The notes under the pieces are model-generated. The model saw only the letters and a program-made list of their open reading frames with translations. It searched no databases and was not told the origin of the DNA. From NCBI GenBank assembly GCA_013397795.1, contig VZTJ01000523.1:2677636-2741635 (forward strand): a stretch of DNA of 64,000 bases, read 5' to 3'. The stretch comes from Orthonyx spaldingii. Its lineage: Eukaryota; Chordata; Aves; Passeriformes; Orthonychidae. Positions 42,218-56,129 of the stretch are shown here, piece by piece. Made by a program: the position numbers and the translations under genes. Position 1 is the first letter of the stretch, and each line of letters starts with the position of its first letter.

Positions 42218-45200
42218 ACCCCTGGGTCCATGGGGCATCCTGGCTGTGGCACCTTCTGGGGAATTCTAAATGGAATTCTTACCCAGTCCATGATTTCACT
42301 GAAACTCCTCATCCTCAAAGTCACAGAGAGCTGATTCTCTCAGCCCCTGCACTTGTAGAACCAGAGAATTTTTGAGGAGCCCAGCACACACACAGCTTCT
42401 CTTTTGGGAGCAGGTATTTTCCCTGCACAGTCTGAACAAACCCCTTTTCCCTCTTTGCCCAACCTACAGCCCTCAAATCACCTTTAATTTTAGAAACACT
42501 GTGGGTTTAATCAAGAGAATCACTATAGGATGCAAAAAGGTCAAAAAGCCCAACACAGGAAAAATCCCAGGGGAAGTCATTCCTCAAAATAACCTGGGAA
42601 ACAATAGCACAGGCACTGCTCACTGGAGGGAATCGGATCTGCCTCGGTTTCTCTGGGCAAAGTAAAGCAAAACAAAGGCACACAGAGCTGGTTTTCCCTG
42701 CAGAACCTGCCTGGGAACGTTGGACAAAGCTGCTGGAGGATGGATGTCAAGGGAGCACAGTGGGAACTCCCAAAATAACGGGGCCTGTGGTCACCCAAAC
42801 TCATTTGTAGGATGGATGTTCCACACTCAAAGATAAAGAAAGGTATAATTATTTTTAATAAAATAAAATACTATTTGTCCTGTCATTCCAGACCCTTGTC
42901 AATGGTCTCTCGAAGAGCCACTGGACACCAAGGGAATGTATTTCCAATGGTGAAACAGCTTCAAAGGAAGAAAAGTGGAAAAATATAACCCAACCCATAT
43001 AATTATGCACAAAAGGAGGATTTTTCCTTAGGCTAAGTTGGTAGGAAGAATGAGTGTCTTCCTCCTGCAGAAGGGAAAAACACCCAAACCTTCAGGTGCA
43101 TGAGGCATTTTGGGTGAAAAGTGAAAAAAACCCAAAGATTCTCTGCCTTCAACAACTCCCAATTCCTCCTGACAAAGCAAATCCAGCCAAAGATCTCACC
43201 CAGAAACCCACAGCTCAACGTCTTAAAGCACCTGAGAAAATAAGCAGGAACTCACCCTCTTGCACAAGTGTTTAACAGGATGGTGAAGTCAAATTCCCTC
43301 TTCCTCTGCAGTCTGGGAGACGATCAGTGTGAGGAGCCTAAGAACCAGCCCAGGCTCTGCAGCAGCATTCTCTGCAAGCAATATTGTTGTTTTTCTGGTG
43401 CTCTCAAGTTCAGCCTGTGGTTCAGAGGAGCAGCTACTTAAATATCAGCCCCATTGTCCTCCAGAACTTCGCCTCTGGTCACACGTGGCGCAAAAAAAAA
43501 GATCAAGTAGATAATTTATATTGCACCAGGCCAGAAAGAAGCTTGGAGAGTAGCTTTGCTTTATTGAAAAGAAGCCCCATTCAACATATTTTAAGTCTTG
43601 TTTTTGTCATCGTTTCTTGCTCCTCGTAAAAACGCAAGGAGCAAACGAGGGAACAATTCCCATTTCAGCGTGGCACAAGTTCCACACCACGTCTTGTCTG
43701 CAGCACAAGCCGCAGCCCTGCCCACAAAACTCACGGAATGTGATCAATACCATGAGGGGGAGGGCCAGAGATGGAGAGAGCAGAGATGGTACAACCTCCA
43801 GTACCCACCTTCCTCCCCAGATCTGATATTCCCAGCTGGCTCTGGGAATCCCTTCCAGGGTTCTGGAGCAGGTTCCTCACCATAACAAACCCCATTCAGC
43901 AGTTTTTTCCATGTGAAGCTCCAGTTTGGTCCTCACCTTCAAGATGCCCAGAACTCCTCTGGTTCCTGTTGCTTCATCTCTGTCATCCTTCCCTCCCAAG
44001 GCCAGCCACATTCCTGCTCTTTCCAGCTCTTCATCATGAAGCCCAAGGTCCCAGAGGCACAATCCTTCACCCTGGAGCTGATACAAAATCCCAACTCCCC
44101 CTCATTCCAATCTGCACTCAAGGATCCTCACTGAGGCTTTCCGACCCAACAGGGAACTTCAAAAGCTTTTTCCACCCCAAGCTGTTCCGTAATCCAGAAG
44201 CACCAGCGATGCTAAGGAGTTTATCCAGGTGGGAGGTGTGGGTGGGAGGAGGGATTGAGCTCTGGCTCCAGGCAGGAGCTGTAACAGCAGAGCCATCTCC
44301 CTCTCAACACTCATGAGGAGCTTCACAAAAATGACAGCCAAGGAGTCAAGGGAGTATTTGACCACTAGAAAAGAGAAATGACCTCGGACTTGGAGATGGA
44401 CCATGGAATGCCATGGAGCAAGGGCATGGCACCAGCTCCTGCCAGCAGGCAGGAACTCCCATCTCAGCACATCTACACCCTGCACATGCCACCAGTGCTT
44501 CTGGGAACGGGATTTGAGATGCTGCCAACGTGCTGAGCATCCCTGTCCTTGGGTCAAAAGGGACTGTGCAATCCCAGTTCGGAGAAGGCCAAGGAAGGAC
44601 ACTCTGGGTCTTCCCTGCACTGCAGTAAGAGACAACCACTGGAGACCCATGAAAGAGGAGGGAGCAGATCTTCCCAAGATTTTATTGGTATTTTACCTTC
44701 ATTACCCAGGAAAGCCACTGTGCTTAGCAGAACAGAACTCTAAATCCAGCTGCCAGTGCTCAGTCCAAGCCTGATTCCAAAGTGAGAATTAATCGCCATC
44801 AGAGCAATTAACACACCTTGTAAACTTCCCTTCAGAACCAAACCCTTCCCAAACCTTCCCTCTCCCTTCCTCCTTTCCATGTGGAACAGAGTTTTAAGCA
44901 GACCTACGACAGCAGTGATCACATCCTGCAACTCCAAGTCTGAACAGGAATTTCCTCCTTTCCTCTAATCTTAACCTTCCCCAGCTCAAACTCAGCTTAG
45001 TTCAATAAGCAAAATTCCAAATATTTACATTTCCACCACTGACCCAACTGAATGCACCACTTGATTTTTACTTTCAATCAACTCAGGGGACCTGGAGCAA
45101 ATGCAGGTAAACCTGGCAGGTAAGGACATGGCAGAGGCAGCAGGCAGGTGGATTTGCTCCTCATGGGAGAAGGAAGGTCCTGGCCTTCCTTCAGCACAGG

Positions 45201-47077
45201 CAGAATAGCCTATGGAACCCCAAAAGCCACAGTTTCTGTCCTAAACCTCCACAAAAAATTGGTTTCAGCACAAAACTGGAACCAGGCCCACAGTCTGAAT
45301 CCCTGAATTCCACACACCCCACAACTTTTCCTGACTGTATGAGCACCTCAATCACTAAATTTGACCCCAAACCAGCACCACCTCAAGCCTGGAAGGCCAC
45401 GATTTATTTAATGAGGTTGTTTGTCCACGCTCTTGCCTAAGGCACCTTTCCCTGGAGCTGCCTTGTGCTGGAGGGAAGCTGGAGGCTCCCACAGGGACTT
45501 TGGGTGAGGGGACAATGCCACAGACGTGGACATGGCTCCAGCTGAGCGACACCTGAGGCTTCCCAGTCCTTACACCTGCTGGCACTGAAGGGAAAGCTCA
45601 AACACAACCCAGATGTGAGGAGAACAAGGTCAAAGCTGAGTTTAACACTGCACATGAAGACACCTGCAGTGAATTTTTTACTGGTAGCACGAGTAAGGGA
45701 TTCCTGCTGCAGGCTCCGGGTCCGGCTCAGCAGAGCCACGGGAAGTTCCTCGCTGGGAACAGGCTGGTTAAATGCTGAGAAGGATCAATGTCAGCAAGGT
45801 AAGGAACTTAAATCAGTTCCTTTTGTCTCCCAAGGAAATCAAATTTAGCTGTGAAGCAGCGCCAGGCAGGGATCTGCTGTCTATTAGCAGGAGTTCTCAG
45901 TTTTTCACATTTTAATTAGCTTTTGTAGCCCTTTTCAGGCCCATTTTCAGCCAGCTGGGCTACGTCCCCCTCCAGATGGAGGTCATGGGTTCTTCTCCTG
46001 CATTCCAACAGCAACTCCTTCCTTATTTGAGCAGTTCTATTCCCAAAATATTCAAGCATTTTATAAAAACATGGCACACACTTGATTTGGGGGAACCCAA
46101 CCCGCAGCGATTCCGTATCAGCCATAATTCCTCCTCCTTTCTCTTTCTCCTGCTGCACCTTTGCTCTTGCTCCTCATAACCTGGAGCTTCTCCAGCACGT
46201 CCAGAACAACACGAGGTCAACAGCACAATCCTCCTCAAAGCCAGAATCCCTCTTAAAAATATTCCCCAATTCAGGAACTGCTCCAGCAAAGAGCTTCAGG
46301 GCTCTGCTGCTTCCCTTGGAGCACCTCTGTTCCCTGCAAGATGAAGAACTGGGGCCTCTCCAGCCTGAAACCACTCTTGGGGCTTCTCTTAAGAGAAAAA
46401 CTCCTTTTGCCAGGTTTGAAAACACTTTCAGGAATACCTGGAACGTCCTGTTAGTCATGGAGGGAACAATGACCTCAACTGCATCCACAACCACCATAAC
46501 ATGGACCATAAAGGGCACAGGGACCATTCCCAGAGAAGGCTTTGGATCATCTCCACTGAAGGTGCTTCTCTTCCACCTAACTCCTTCAACTCCCACCAAT
46601 TCCAGATATTTCTCGTGAGACAGGAACACTGAACTTCCGACATCTGGGAAGAACAGCTGATTCAATGAACAGTTCCCTTTTTGAACCCATCTCCAAAGCA
46701 GACAAGCACTCCAGGTGACCACGTCACCTCCTCCTGCAGGATGTGACCAACCAGATCCTGCTCTGGAGCCTCCCACTGGGAATGTGGCTGCAGGACCCAA
46801 ATTTCTAGCATTTTCCAGTTCTCTGTCCTTTTATTTCTATTCTACATAACCCCATTTCCTAGAGTGGGACCACCTGCAGCACAGAATTGGTTTGGATTCA
46901 CTCATGGAAATGGATCCATATGGGAGAAAGTTATAGGAGAACATCTCTGAGACACTGGAACTGATGAACCTCATTCTGCCCTTGCTCTCAGACAGTCCCT
47001 CCTAGCATTTTTTTGGGGGGGGAATCTTCAAAAATCTTCGTAATTTTTAAATCTTTTTGCTGTTCAGATAATTGAGG

Positions 47078-47215
47078 TGTCCAAGGCCAGGCTGGATGGG
47101 GCTTGAGGCATCCTGGTCTAGTGAAAGGTGTCCCTGCCCATGGAAAAGGGGTGGAAAAGATGACCTTTGAGATTCCTTGCAGGCCAAACCATCCTAGGAT
47201 TCCATAATTCTATGG
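47078..47215 (+). mobile_element. CR1 LINE 3' fragment
   Basis: Forward CR1 end: 'GAGGTGTCCAAGGCCAGGCT', GGTGTCCCTGCCCATGG, ending CATCCTAGGATTCCATAATTC. Confidence 0.9.
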
Positions 47216-48017
47216 AATTAGAAAGTTTTAAAAACATTTTTTCTTGCTCCATAACAAACCCACGACTTCCTGTCCGAGCGCATTTTTTCCCTTTCCAGCA
47301 CAAGGGCTTTAAAATCCTCTTTTCTCAGTCTGGATGTTAAATTTGGCCTTCAGCAGGGATTAATTTTTATGACATTTTATTGGAAGAAGAAGAACGGAAG
47401 GGAAGGAAAGAGGAGGAGGGAATCAAGTAGCCCAAATCAAACAGAATTAAAACGAAAACAACTCTGCTGAGAACGTAACACCCGTGAAACAATGTGGATA
47501 AAAAGTCCACTGCAGCAACTGGGAAATAATCCCATTATTACCCAGCCATCCACTTGGAGGGTGAAAGTTTTAATGGCAATTCCCATACCTGCAGGGATGC
47601 ACGGAATTGTGGTGGGAGACAGTGACTGCCTGGTTAATTCCATACAATAATCTGCTCAAATAAATTACGCTCTGTTGCCTAATTAATCAGATCCCCTGCA
47701 ATCAACGTCAAGGAGCCAATGACCTCATGCAGACAGGATTAAGAGCTCTGCAAGGCTCCGTTCCGGGCACAGCCACGGGAACAAGTCCCCGCAAGGCAGG
47801 GCCGGGTGCAGTGCCAGAGATGCTCCTTCATGCGGGAATTGCAAAACTCCGGATCCTGCAGGGACTCCTTGGAAGCAAACGGGACACGGCATGGGAACGG
47901 GGGGATGAGAGAATGTCCCCTCAACCCTGGATCCAGGGAGAACCAAGGGGCTTCTCAGCACATGGCACTGGAGAAGCTGCCTCCAGATAAACATCCTGCT
48001 TCCCAAAAACTGGATTA

Positions 48018-48225
48018 TAGAAACGTGGAATGGTTTGGGCTGGAAGGGACCTTCCAGAACATTTGGCCCATCCTTCTGCCATGGGCAGGGACACCTTGCA
48101 CTAGTCCAGGTTGTTCCAAGCCTCATCCAACCAGGCCTTGAATATTTCCAGGATTGGGGTATCCACCTCCTCTCTGGGCACCCTGTGCCAGTGTTTAACC
48201 ACCCTCATTGCAAAAAACCCCAAAT
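48018..48225 (-). mobile_element. CR1 LINE 3' fragment
   Basis: Reverse-complement CR1: 'GGAATGGTTTGGGCTGGAAG', GCCATGGGCAGGGACACC, CCAGGTTGTTCCAAGCC, GGGCACCCTGTGCCAGTG. Confidence 0.92.
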
Positions 48226-48639
48226 TCTGCTGCTGTTTAGTCCCCTCCTGGCCTGGCTTCCCCTGCCTGTGTGAGCTCAGCAGCAGGCATTGTCTCCTCT
48301 GGAAGTGAGGACACCTGGAGTAGCTCCCACAGCCGTGGCACCCACCGAAACCATGGGCATGAGGGGAAAACAACACCCCAGTACTTCCTGGACAGATTCT
48401 TCCAGAAGCAAATCCGTGGCAGCCCGACTCACCTGTGCCATTTCCTTGCCCTTGGAATGTGCTGTGGGATATGTGGGCAGCTGAGGAAGTCAGAGGAGGC
48501 ACTTGGGATCCCTGATGGCTCTGTGGAGAGCCCAGAGGATCGCCCGTGAGCACCGGCCTGGCTCTGCCCCACCATTCCCTGCGCACTGGAACAGCAAAAC
48601 CCCGAGCTACCAGGGATGAGCTGAACCAGAAACGCCAGG

Positions 48640-49350
48640 ATGTGCTGTAGAAACTCCGGGAAGGGAGCTGGGAGGAGTACAGGAATGCGAGCTTTCCACC
48701 AGCCGCTATCTCCCAGCCGGTCCCAGAACCGTGCACATCCCCGGCCACCTCCAGGCCCAGCTCTGGGGCTGCCAAACCCAGCTCCACTTGCTGCTGCAAG
48801 CACCAGACGGCTCCTAATCAGAACAACATTCCCCACTCCCTCTCCGTATGGCAACAGCTCCGTTTTCCATCCAAACAACCCATCCCCAAGCCCCCACGGC
48901 CCGGCCAGTGAGCGCGAGCAGCTGGCACAGCACGAGCAAGTGGATCTTGAAGCCGAGCACAGGAATTCCATTATCCTCCCAGCAAACAAACCTCAGCTAC
49001 GGCATTCCTGGGTCTCTGGCTGCGGGTGGGAGCCACGGCAGCCCCAGAGCAGAGGCAGAGGTGTGAGTTTGTGCAAGCCAAGCCTTTCTGAGCCGGGCTT
49101 TGAAGTGCAGAGCCCGACGCACGTCTTCAAACAGCGCCCGAGGCTGCACAGCAGCATCGGCTCAGCGGCTCCCGCCATGCGCCGCAGCCCATCCAGATGT
49201 TTCCAGCCAGGCAGCCAGGCCAGCTGCTGCACAGCTGCCTCGTGTCGGGCTGGGGCAGCTCTTGGGAGGGAGCAGCGCCGGGGAAGCGCTCGCTCAACAT
49301 CCCCTATGACACGTTCTGACTTTGTGAGGCCGAAGGAAAAAGGTTTCGCG
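48640..49350. promoter_or_regulatory. GC-rich, CpG-containing stretch within EDA intron 1
   Basis: CpG density rises between about 49100 and 49300 (GCGCCC, GCCGCAGCCC, GCGCCGGGGAAGCGC) in an otherwise ordinary intron. It could be an internal promoter or enhancer. A 277-residue open frame on the plus strand spans it but shows no recognisable domain, so I do not call a gene. Confidence 0.25.
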
Positions 49351-49679
49351 CTGTCTGAGTTGTTTGGTGAGAGGAGTTTAAGTAAGGAAAGTAGTAAAGG
49401 GTGCAATGTTTTAGCTCCTGGATGCTGCTCGTGTCTCTGCAGCAGCTGCTTCTCCATCCTACGGACAAACTGAGGCACTGGGAGGTTAAAAAAAGCAGAA
49501 GACGGAAAAAACAGGAAGGTTAAAAAAAAAAAAAAGGGAGTCAGGAAAAGAATTTCATGGACAGTTCTGTCCATACCCAGTGGCTAAAATGAGGTTCAAC
49601 TGGCTTGGATGATTTGGAGCTGGCCAGCAGCTTTTGACCCTGGAAAAGAGACAATTCCAGCAGCAGAGGGCGGGGAATT

Positions 49680-49985
49680 CAAAACCATAGGATCCCAGAC
49701 TGGTTTGGGTTGGAGGGAACCTTAAAGCTCATCGTGTTCTACCCTTGCCATGGGGACACCAGCCCAGGGTGCTCCAATCCCCATCCAGCCTGGCCTTGGA
49801 CACTTCCAGGGATCCAGGGGCAGCCACAGCTTCTCTGGGCACCCTGTGCCAGGGCCTCACCACCCTCACAGCCAGAATGCCTTCCCAATTCCCATCTCAC
49901 CCTGCCCTCTGACAGTGGGAAGCCACTCCTTGTCCTGGCACTCCAGACCCCTTTCCAAAGTCCCTCTCCAGCGTCCCACAGAACT
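49680..49985 (-). mobile_element. CR1 LINE 3' fragment
   Basis: Reverse-complement CR1: 'CAGACTGGTTTGGGTTGGAG', CCTTGGACACTTCCAGGGATC, GGGCACCCTGTGCCAGGGCC, CTTGTCCTGGCACTCCAG. Confidence 0.92.
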
Positions 49986-52597
49986 CCAGCACACACCTTG
50001 GGGTGACACATGAGCTGGGGGGTCTCATCCCAGCACTCCACACACTCACCAGAAACAGGAAACGCTGCTGTGGTGAAGGAAAATTAGGAAAACAACCCCC
50101 TCCTGCAGCCAGGGACTATTTTCCTACTTCTCTGTGCGAGACAAGCAGTGACATCTCTCGGGGCTCAGCATAAGAAAAAAAATAAAATACTGTTTACAGA
50201 CAGAATTTTGCAACTTCTCCAAATGTCATCCTGGGTCATATTTTGCCCATGATGAGGACACAAAACCTGAGGGAAACTCCAAAGGCTGTGGAGCCCTGAG
50301 GTGCTCCCTGTGGCTCCCGCCTGGACACAGACACAGAGAGGCAGCACCACGTGCTGGAGAAGGACCCACAAACCTTCTGAGGGCTTGAAACTGAAGAAGG
50401 ATGGAAAATGTTTAACTTTTGCCAGGAAAAAGCATCAAATATATCCTCCTAGGATTTTTCAGACAGCTTGGTTTGGGTTTGTTTGTTGTATTATTTTGGG
50501 GTTTTTTTCCTAAAGTTGAAACTGGTTTCCTAAATCATCCTGCAGAGACAAACCACGAGGGACATCACACAACTCAATACCCAAACAAAGATGAGTCCAC
50601 TGGTCAGCTTTTGCTACAAATTGAGTGAATTAAACCCTTTGTTTTCCAATAATGACCAACCACGCTGCCTGCAGAGCCCTGGAAGGTCAAGGGCAGGATC
50701 TGGTTAAAATCCCATTCCTGAGGACCAACAACACCAAGGACCAGCTGGAACCACCACTGTGGGATTCCCCTGGGGTGATCAGGTCATGATATTTTATTCC
50801 CCTGACCCCTGGGATCAGCCAAGCTGGGCAAGGCTCCCACAAAACAGCTCCAAACGAGAGGGATATTTTACCATAACCTTAAATAAACAAAAGCAGAGGA
50901 GAGAGAGAGGAGATGCTGCCGGGAACTACAAAGGGGAACTGTAAACACAACAGCAGATAAAGCAGATGGATGTTTGAAACAACCATTTGCACTGGAGAAA
51001 ACACATGGGATCCGTCCCCAAGCCCGCAGGGAACGAATTTACTGCAGCCAGAAACCACGTGCTGCAGTCAAATTTCCATTTATAACCATTACCTGCTAAG
51101 CCTGAAAAACCCACAAATAAAATCCAGGGCTGCAGAAATTTGTAACGTTGCAAGAAGAAAAACCAAATGACTGAGGAGCCCATGCGGAGAGAAGGATAGT
51201 GGGAATGCTGCTGCAGAGAGCTCAGGGTGCCCAAGGGCAGAAATGCATCTGGTGGTTTTAATTCCCAGAGAGCTCGGACATCCGGCACCCAAAGGAGAGG
51301 GAGATGCTCGGCCTGGATCACATCAGCCTCAGTTCTGACTCTCCTTTTGCTTCTCCAGCAGAGAAAACAATTTGATTTTTATTATTAGCCTGGGGAGGTG
51401 CAGGGTGGAGGTGGGAAGTGAGTGAGCAGAGCAGGAACAAGCCTCTGGTGAGAGATCTTCTGCAAGCAGCAAAGCACAGAAATTACCAATAAAACAGCCT
51501 TATAAAATGGATTATTTGGGAATGACACCACCATTTAATGATGGTATTTTGGTGGCAGCTCCCACTCCCCTGGCAGCACCTTCACCTACAGCTTGTGGCT
51601 GGATTTTTAAATTTAATTAATTAAACCACGGCCAGGGAGACAGGAGGGGAATGTATTGCTTTGGACCAGAGTCAAATAACAGATGCACACACTGGACTAA
51701 TTGAGACACACTTGGCACTACTGGAATATGCCCGACTCCCAAAAAAGCCCATTCCCCACTTCTCTTTGCTCTGCCTACACATGGCAGCTCCTCACACAGG
51801 GCTGGGATTAAAGGGGGAACATTTCACCAATGCTGGGAAGGGATCCTGAGGTATATGTGTGATCCTAGAGAAATTCAGGGAATTAATGGGCAGCCTCCCC
51901 TCGTTCCCAGATGCTCCCATATATCACCGGGCACGGACAGCACAAAGTCAGACAACTTTATGCAGCAAGGTCACCTTTCAAAAGGAGAAACCACCCAAGG
52001 CCTCTTTCAACTTTTAGAGTCGAAGGAAAAAAGAGAAAAGGAGAAAGAACATCTGAAAGGGATGAGACCCCAGAAGCACAAGGGGTAACACCCCCCAGAA
52101 TTCACCTCACTGCTAAAAAACAACTCCCCATGGCCTGAGCGTGCAGAGCTCCCTGCACCTCCTGAAGCTGCTTCCTTGTGGGAAGCCGAAAGAGCTGTCA
52201 GTTCTGCATTCCCAGAGGAGAGGAGGGATTTCTGAACCAGCTGCCTGTGTGCAGACACAGCTCCAGCAGCAAGCCCCAACACCTTCCCCTCGGGCCCTGC
52301 TTTCTGGCCTCGCCCACAGGCGTCAGGGGCTCTTTGTCAGGCCCCGAGCGTTGACAAATCCTGTTCTGCACAACTCCCCGCAACGGGAAGCAACAAAAGG
52401 CTGGGCTGTGTTCCTGTGGATTAGCTGCTCTCATCCCTCTAGCCAGGAGCTGTGCCTGTTCCGTGTATTCATCAGGATAATTCCTTAACCAGGCGTTAGG
52501 CAGCAAACCCAGGGAAAGGCGGCAACAGCCACAACAAACAGCGGCCGCTTGTCGCTACCCCGCGCTCCAGGAGAGGCACGAGCAGACCAAAAGCCGT

Positions 52598-52855
52598 CTT
52601 CACTTCATGTACAGCCTCAAGATGGGCCAGAGGAGGTGCAGGTTGGACAGCAGGAGGAATTTCTGCATGGAAAGGGTGGTCAGGTGTTGGAAGAGGCTGC
52701 CCAGGGAGGTTTGGAGTGCCCATCCCTGGAGGTGTCCGAGGAAGGGCTGGACACGGCACTCAGAGCTCTGGGCTGGTGACACGGTGGTCCCAGGTTGGAC
52801 TGGATGATCTTGGAGGGTTTCTCCAACCTCAGTGATTCTGTGTGATTTTGTGAAG
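52598..52855 (+). mobile_element. CR1 LINE 3' fragment, plus orientation
   Basis: Forward CR1: GGTTGGACAGCAGGAGGAA, GGCTGCCCAGGGAGGTTTGG, CATCCCTGGAGGTGTCCGAG, 'TTGGACTGGATGATCTTGGA', terminal GTGATTCTGTGTGATTTTG. Confidence 0.93.
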
Positions 52856-53249
52856 TGGAGAAGCAGCACTTATTGCAAGCAGAACACTCCAGGCAGGGGA
52901 TGTGTGAGCAGGCAGCAGTGGAAGCTGCTCCTCCACCTTTCTCCTTGTTTAGCACCTCCAGCATCTCTCCTGAACCCTCAGCTCTGCTGCAGCTAAAGCT
53001 CCATCCATGTTCCAGCGTCTCCTCTTGACACCAATGCCAGCTCCTATTTTTTAGCAGCAGTTATTCCCTGACAAGCAGATTTTGAGACACATCTCACATG
53101 GCACTGGAGTCTCTCCACCCACAGTCAGGACAGTCAGTTCTTCCCATCACAACCAGACCAGGAAAACTCTGACCCAGGGAAAAGGAAAATGTACTGGCGC
53201 AACCTGGGTCACAAACTCTCGAAGTCCACAGCACAAGATCGACATCCCC

Positions 53250-53402
53250 AGACTGGTTTGGGTGGGAAGAAAAATTAAAGTTCATCCAGTGCCACCCCCT
53301 GCCATGGGCAGGGACACCTTCCACTATTCCAGGGTGCTCCAAGACCCTTCCAAGCTGGCCTTGGACACTTCCAGGGATGGGGCAGCCACAGCTTCTCTGG
53401 TT
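53250..53402 (-). mobile_element. CR1 LINE 3' fragment
   Basis: Reverse-complement CR1: 'CAGACTGGTTTGGGTGGGAA', GCCATGGGCAGGGACACC, CAGCCACAGCTTCTCTGG. Confidence 0.9.
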
Positions 53403-53784
53403 CTGTGCCCCTGGAGATGTCCATGGCCATAGCACCTCCTCTCCCAGCTCATGGGCTACCCCAAAAACCCAATATACATATAAAATATATAAATGTAAAT
53501 GCAAACATAAATAGCACTCTCTTTACCAACACCTCCCAAAAACTGGTACAAAACCAGTATAAAACCAGTTCCCTCCCCAGTGCAAGGCTCCACTTTCCCA
53601 TCAGCAACACACACAACCCCCCAACACAAACACAGCCAGATCTGAGGCCATCACTCAAGCCTGGCTGATGAATAATGTTGGGAATAATCCCTTTAATAGC
53701 AGCTCTGCTCCCCGTTTCCCTCCTGTCTCTGCCCAGACACGCTCCCAGGCTGAGCTGCTCCCCCGGGCTCTGATGTGGAGACAC

Positions 53785-53860
53785 AGAATCCCACACTCAC
53801 AGGATGGTTTGGGGTGAAAGGGACACATTTGGGGTCACTTTTGTCATGGGGCACATCACC
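53785..53860 (-). mobile_element. Degenerate CR1 end
   Basis: Weak reverse-complement match: 'CACAGGATGGTTTGGGGTGA' then AAGGGACA and CATGGGGCAC. Confidence 0.5.
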
Positions 53861-54698
53861 TGACCAAGCCAAAAATTCAGTCTCCACTGCCTGAGCCAAA
53901 GAAATCTCACTCCAAACCCCCCCAAACTCCAACAACCTTGTTCCTAGTGTGCCATTTCCAAAGAAAAAGAGAAGCCAGAGGAACTGACACTAAATACAGG
54001 CAGAATCTGTTCTTAAAAAACACTGCTAGAAAAAACAAATTTGAAATTCAAGTCCTGTGCCTCCAACGTGTAACAGCAGCTTATCATGTTACCAAAATGC
54101 TCTAATATGAAATGAAAAAACCCGAAACCACACAATTCTCAAACTCCAGGCATTAAATTATGTGTCTTTCCTAATTTCACAACTTTTCTTTCGTTAATCA
54201 CTGATTAACACTGCAAACCCCAGCAGAGGGCCCTACCTGGCCCTTTACACTACACAGCAACCAAGAAGAGAGGGAAAAAGCTTTATTCCTGCTTCAAAAT
54301 CTCCAGTTTGGGCACGACAAATCCCTCCTAAACCAGCAAAGTGTGCTGTTAGCAGGTGCTGTCACAGCAAGATGCTCCTTCTTCCCAGTTTAGCCCAAAG
54401 TCAAACAACTCGTGCTGAATTAATTCTTACTTTCTGTAGAGCCAACACTCAGAACCTGCAGCACTCAGTGAGTGAAGGGCTGGATTTCTCCTGGCAAACC
54501 AACCCAAATAATCATATAGAGAATAAAAATAGACTTAAACTTCAGTCACAAACCTCATGGATCCTTGAACGTTTAGAGGTTTAGCTGGAAAACAGCGAGA
54601 AGCAACCGGTAGAGCAAGAGAGGATGGAGGTAAAAATAAAAATGCTTGAAAAGAGAAAATAAACCAACGTGGGGAACACTCTGTGACAGTGACAGGAA

Positions 54699-54714
54699 TT
54701 AATTAATTAATTGA
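54699..54714. repeat. (AATT)n short repeat
   Basis: Four tandem AATT units; minor. Confidence 0.8.
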
Positions 54715-55741
54715 GTTTGTACATGTCCTGCCCAAGAAAATGGAATTTCCAGCACTGTTCCTCAAGGTGTCGAGGCATACCAGCTTTATTTTTTAAAAAA
54801 AGTTGGTTTTAGCTCACGTATCGCAGTTTTTCCATGTCCTCTACACAGGTGAGTCCTTGGTGGTGGTTTTCACCCTGATCCAGGAGGGATTTCAGGAGGA
54901 AATCCAGGAGGAAAAGCCACTTTAAGGTTGTCAAACTGCCCAGGGGCTGGCAAAGACCTGAAGCTTTCAATCTGCTTCATCACTATCCCAATTTTCATCC
55001 TACAAACCTTTGGGACAGACCTTTTTTGACCTTTTTAAGCTTCAAAACCCAGCCAGTCATGGAATACCCTCTACAGCAACGTCTCACTGAGGAAATTGTG
55101 GACAAACCCCTCGGGATGCAGCGAATCCACCTGTGGATGAGCCTTCAGACCCCAGCTTGGCACCTCAAAGGTCCAGGGAGAGACCACAGGTGTGCTGAAC
55201 TCTCCCAGTTTATTTTCTGACTACCAGAATTCCTGCTGGATCCGCTCCCAAGAACCCACAGGCCGTAAATCCTGGCAGCCCTGACCCCAGGGAACGCGTG
55301 CTCCCCCCCACGAGCGTCTCCAGCAGCTCCATCCCAGCTCCTGCACCACTCCAAGCCTTGGTCCCAGACGCTACAAATTAGTTCTGACTATAGAAATCCC
55401 AGCCATAACACTAAACCCCAAATCCCAAACAATAGAAGGGATTCTAAACCTCACCCAGAGACCATTTGCTCACAATATAATTCTTTATAGTGTTTGCTGC
55501 ATAAATGGGAGCAGAAGTGGCCTGGGTTTGATGACTTCATTTGGGGGTGGACATGCTGATGCCTCTTTTAGTGCCATAAAAGACTTTTCCAGAGCCACCT
55601 CGCGTGCTCCGCAGCAGGAGGGGATGTACTGCCACATGAGCCCCTGGAAAACGCCTCCAGCTCCTCAGGAATGGCCGGGACACAGCACAGTTCCCAACCC
55701 CTTCACCCCTGGATCAGCTTCAGGTTGATTTTCCAAACCAA

Positions 55742-55870
55742 CACAGAATAATTCCAGAATGGGTTGGGTTGGAAAGGACCTTAAAGCCCATCTCATTCCA
55801 CTCCTTCCACAATCCCAGGCTGCTCCAAAACCTTGTCCAACCTGCCCTTGGACAATTCCAGGGAACACTC
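55742..55870 (-). mobile_element. CR1 LINE 3' fragment
   Basis: Reverse-complement CR1: 'GAATGGGTTGGGTTGGAAAG', CCCAGGCTGCTCCAAAACC, with an internal deletion of the CATGGGCAGGGACACC block. Confidence 0.88.
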
Positions 55871-56129
55871 CCACCAACCTGCCTCCATCCCAACCCCTCA
55901 GTGCCTCCAAAATAGTTGCCAGAGCATGGAAAAATGGAACAGATGGACAGGGAAGCCACCATCCTGCCTGCACGTGTGCTGCCGGCAGCGGCTGACGCGG
56001 GATCTCAGGACACCTCTCCCACCCAAAACAGCTGAGTTTCCCTTCAGCAGCCTTGTCCAAGTGAAATCCCAGCTTTCCCCCGAGCTGCTCCGGCAGTTTG
56101 GGACGTCTTTTTTTCATTAAACCCCTCCT

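Noticed and set aside
41624..42238. 204-residue minus-strand frame
   Set aside because: It runs through CR1 sequence and the 235-bp duplication; it is a repeat-derived frame.
48640..49473. 277-residue plus-strand open frame as a gene
   Set aside because: No recognisable domain and unlike any EDA-locus gene; kept only as a GC-rich region of interest.
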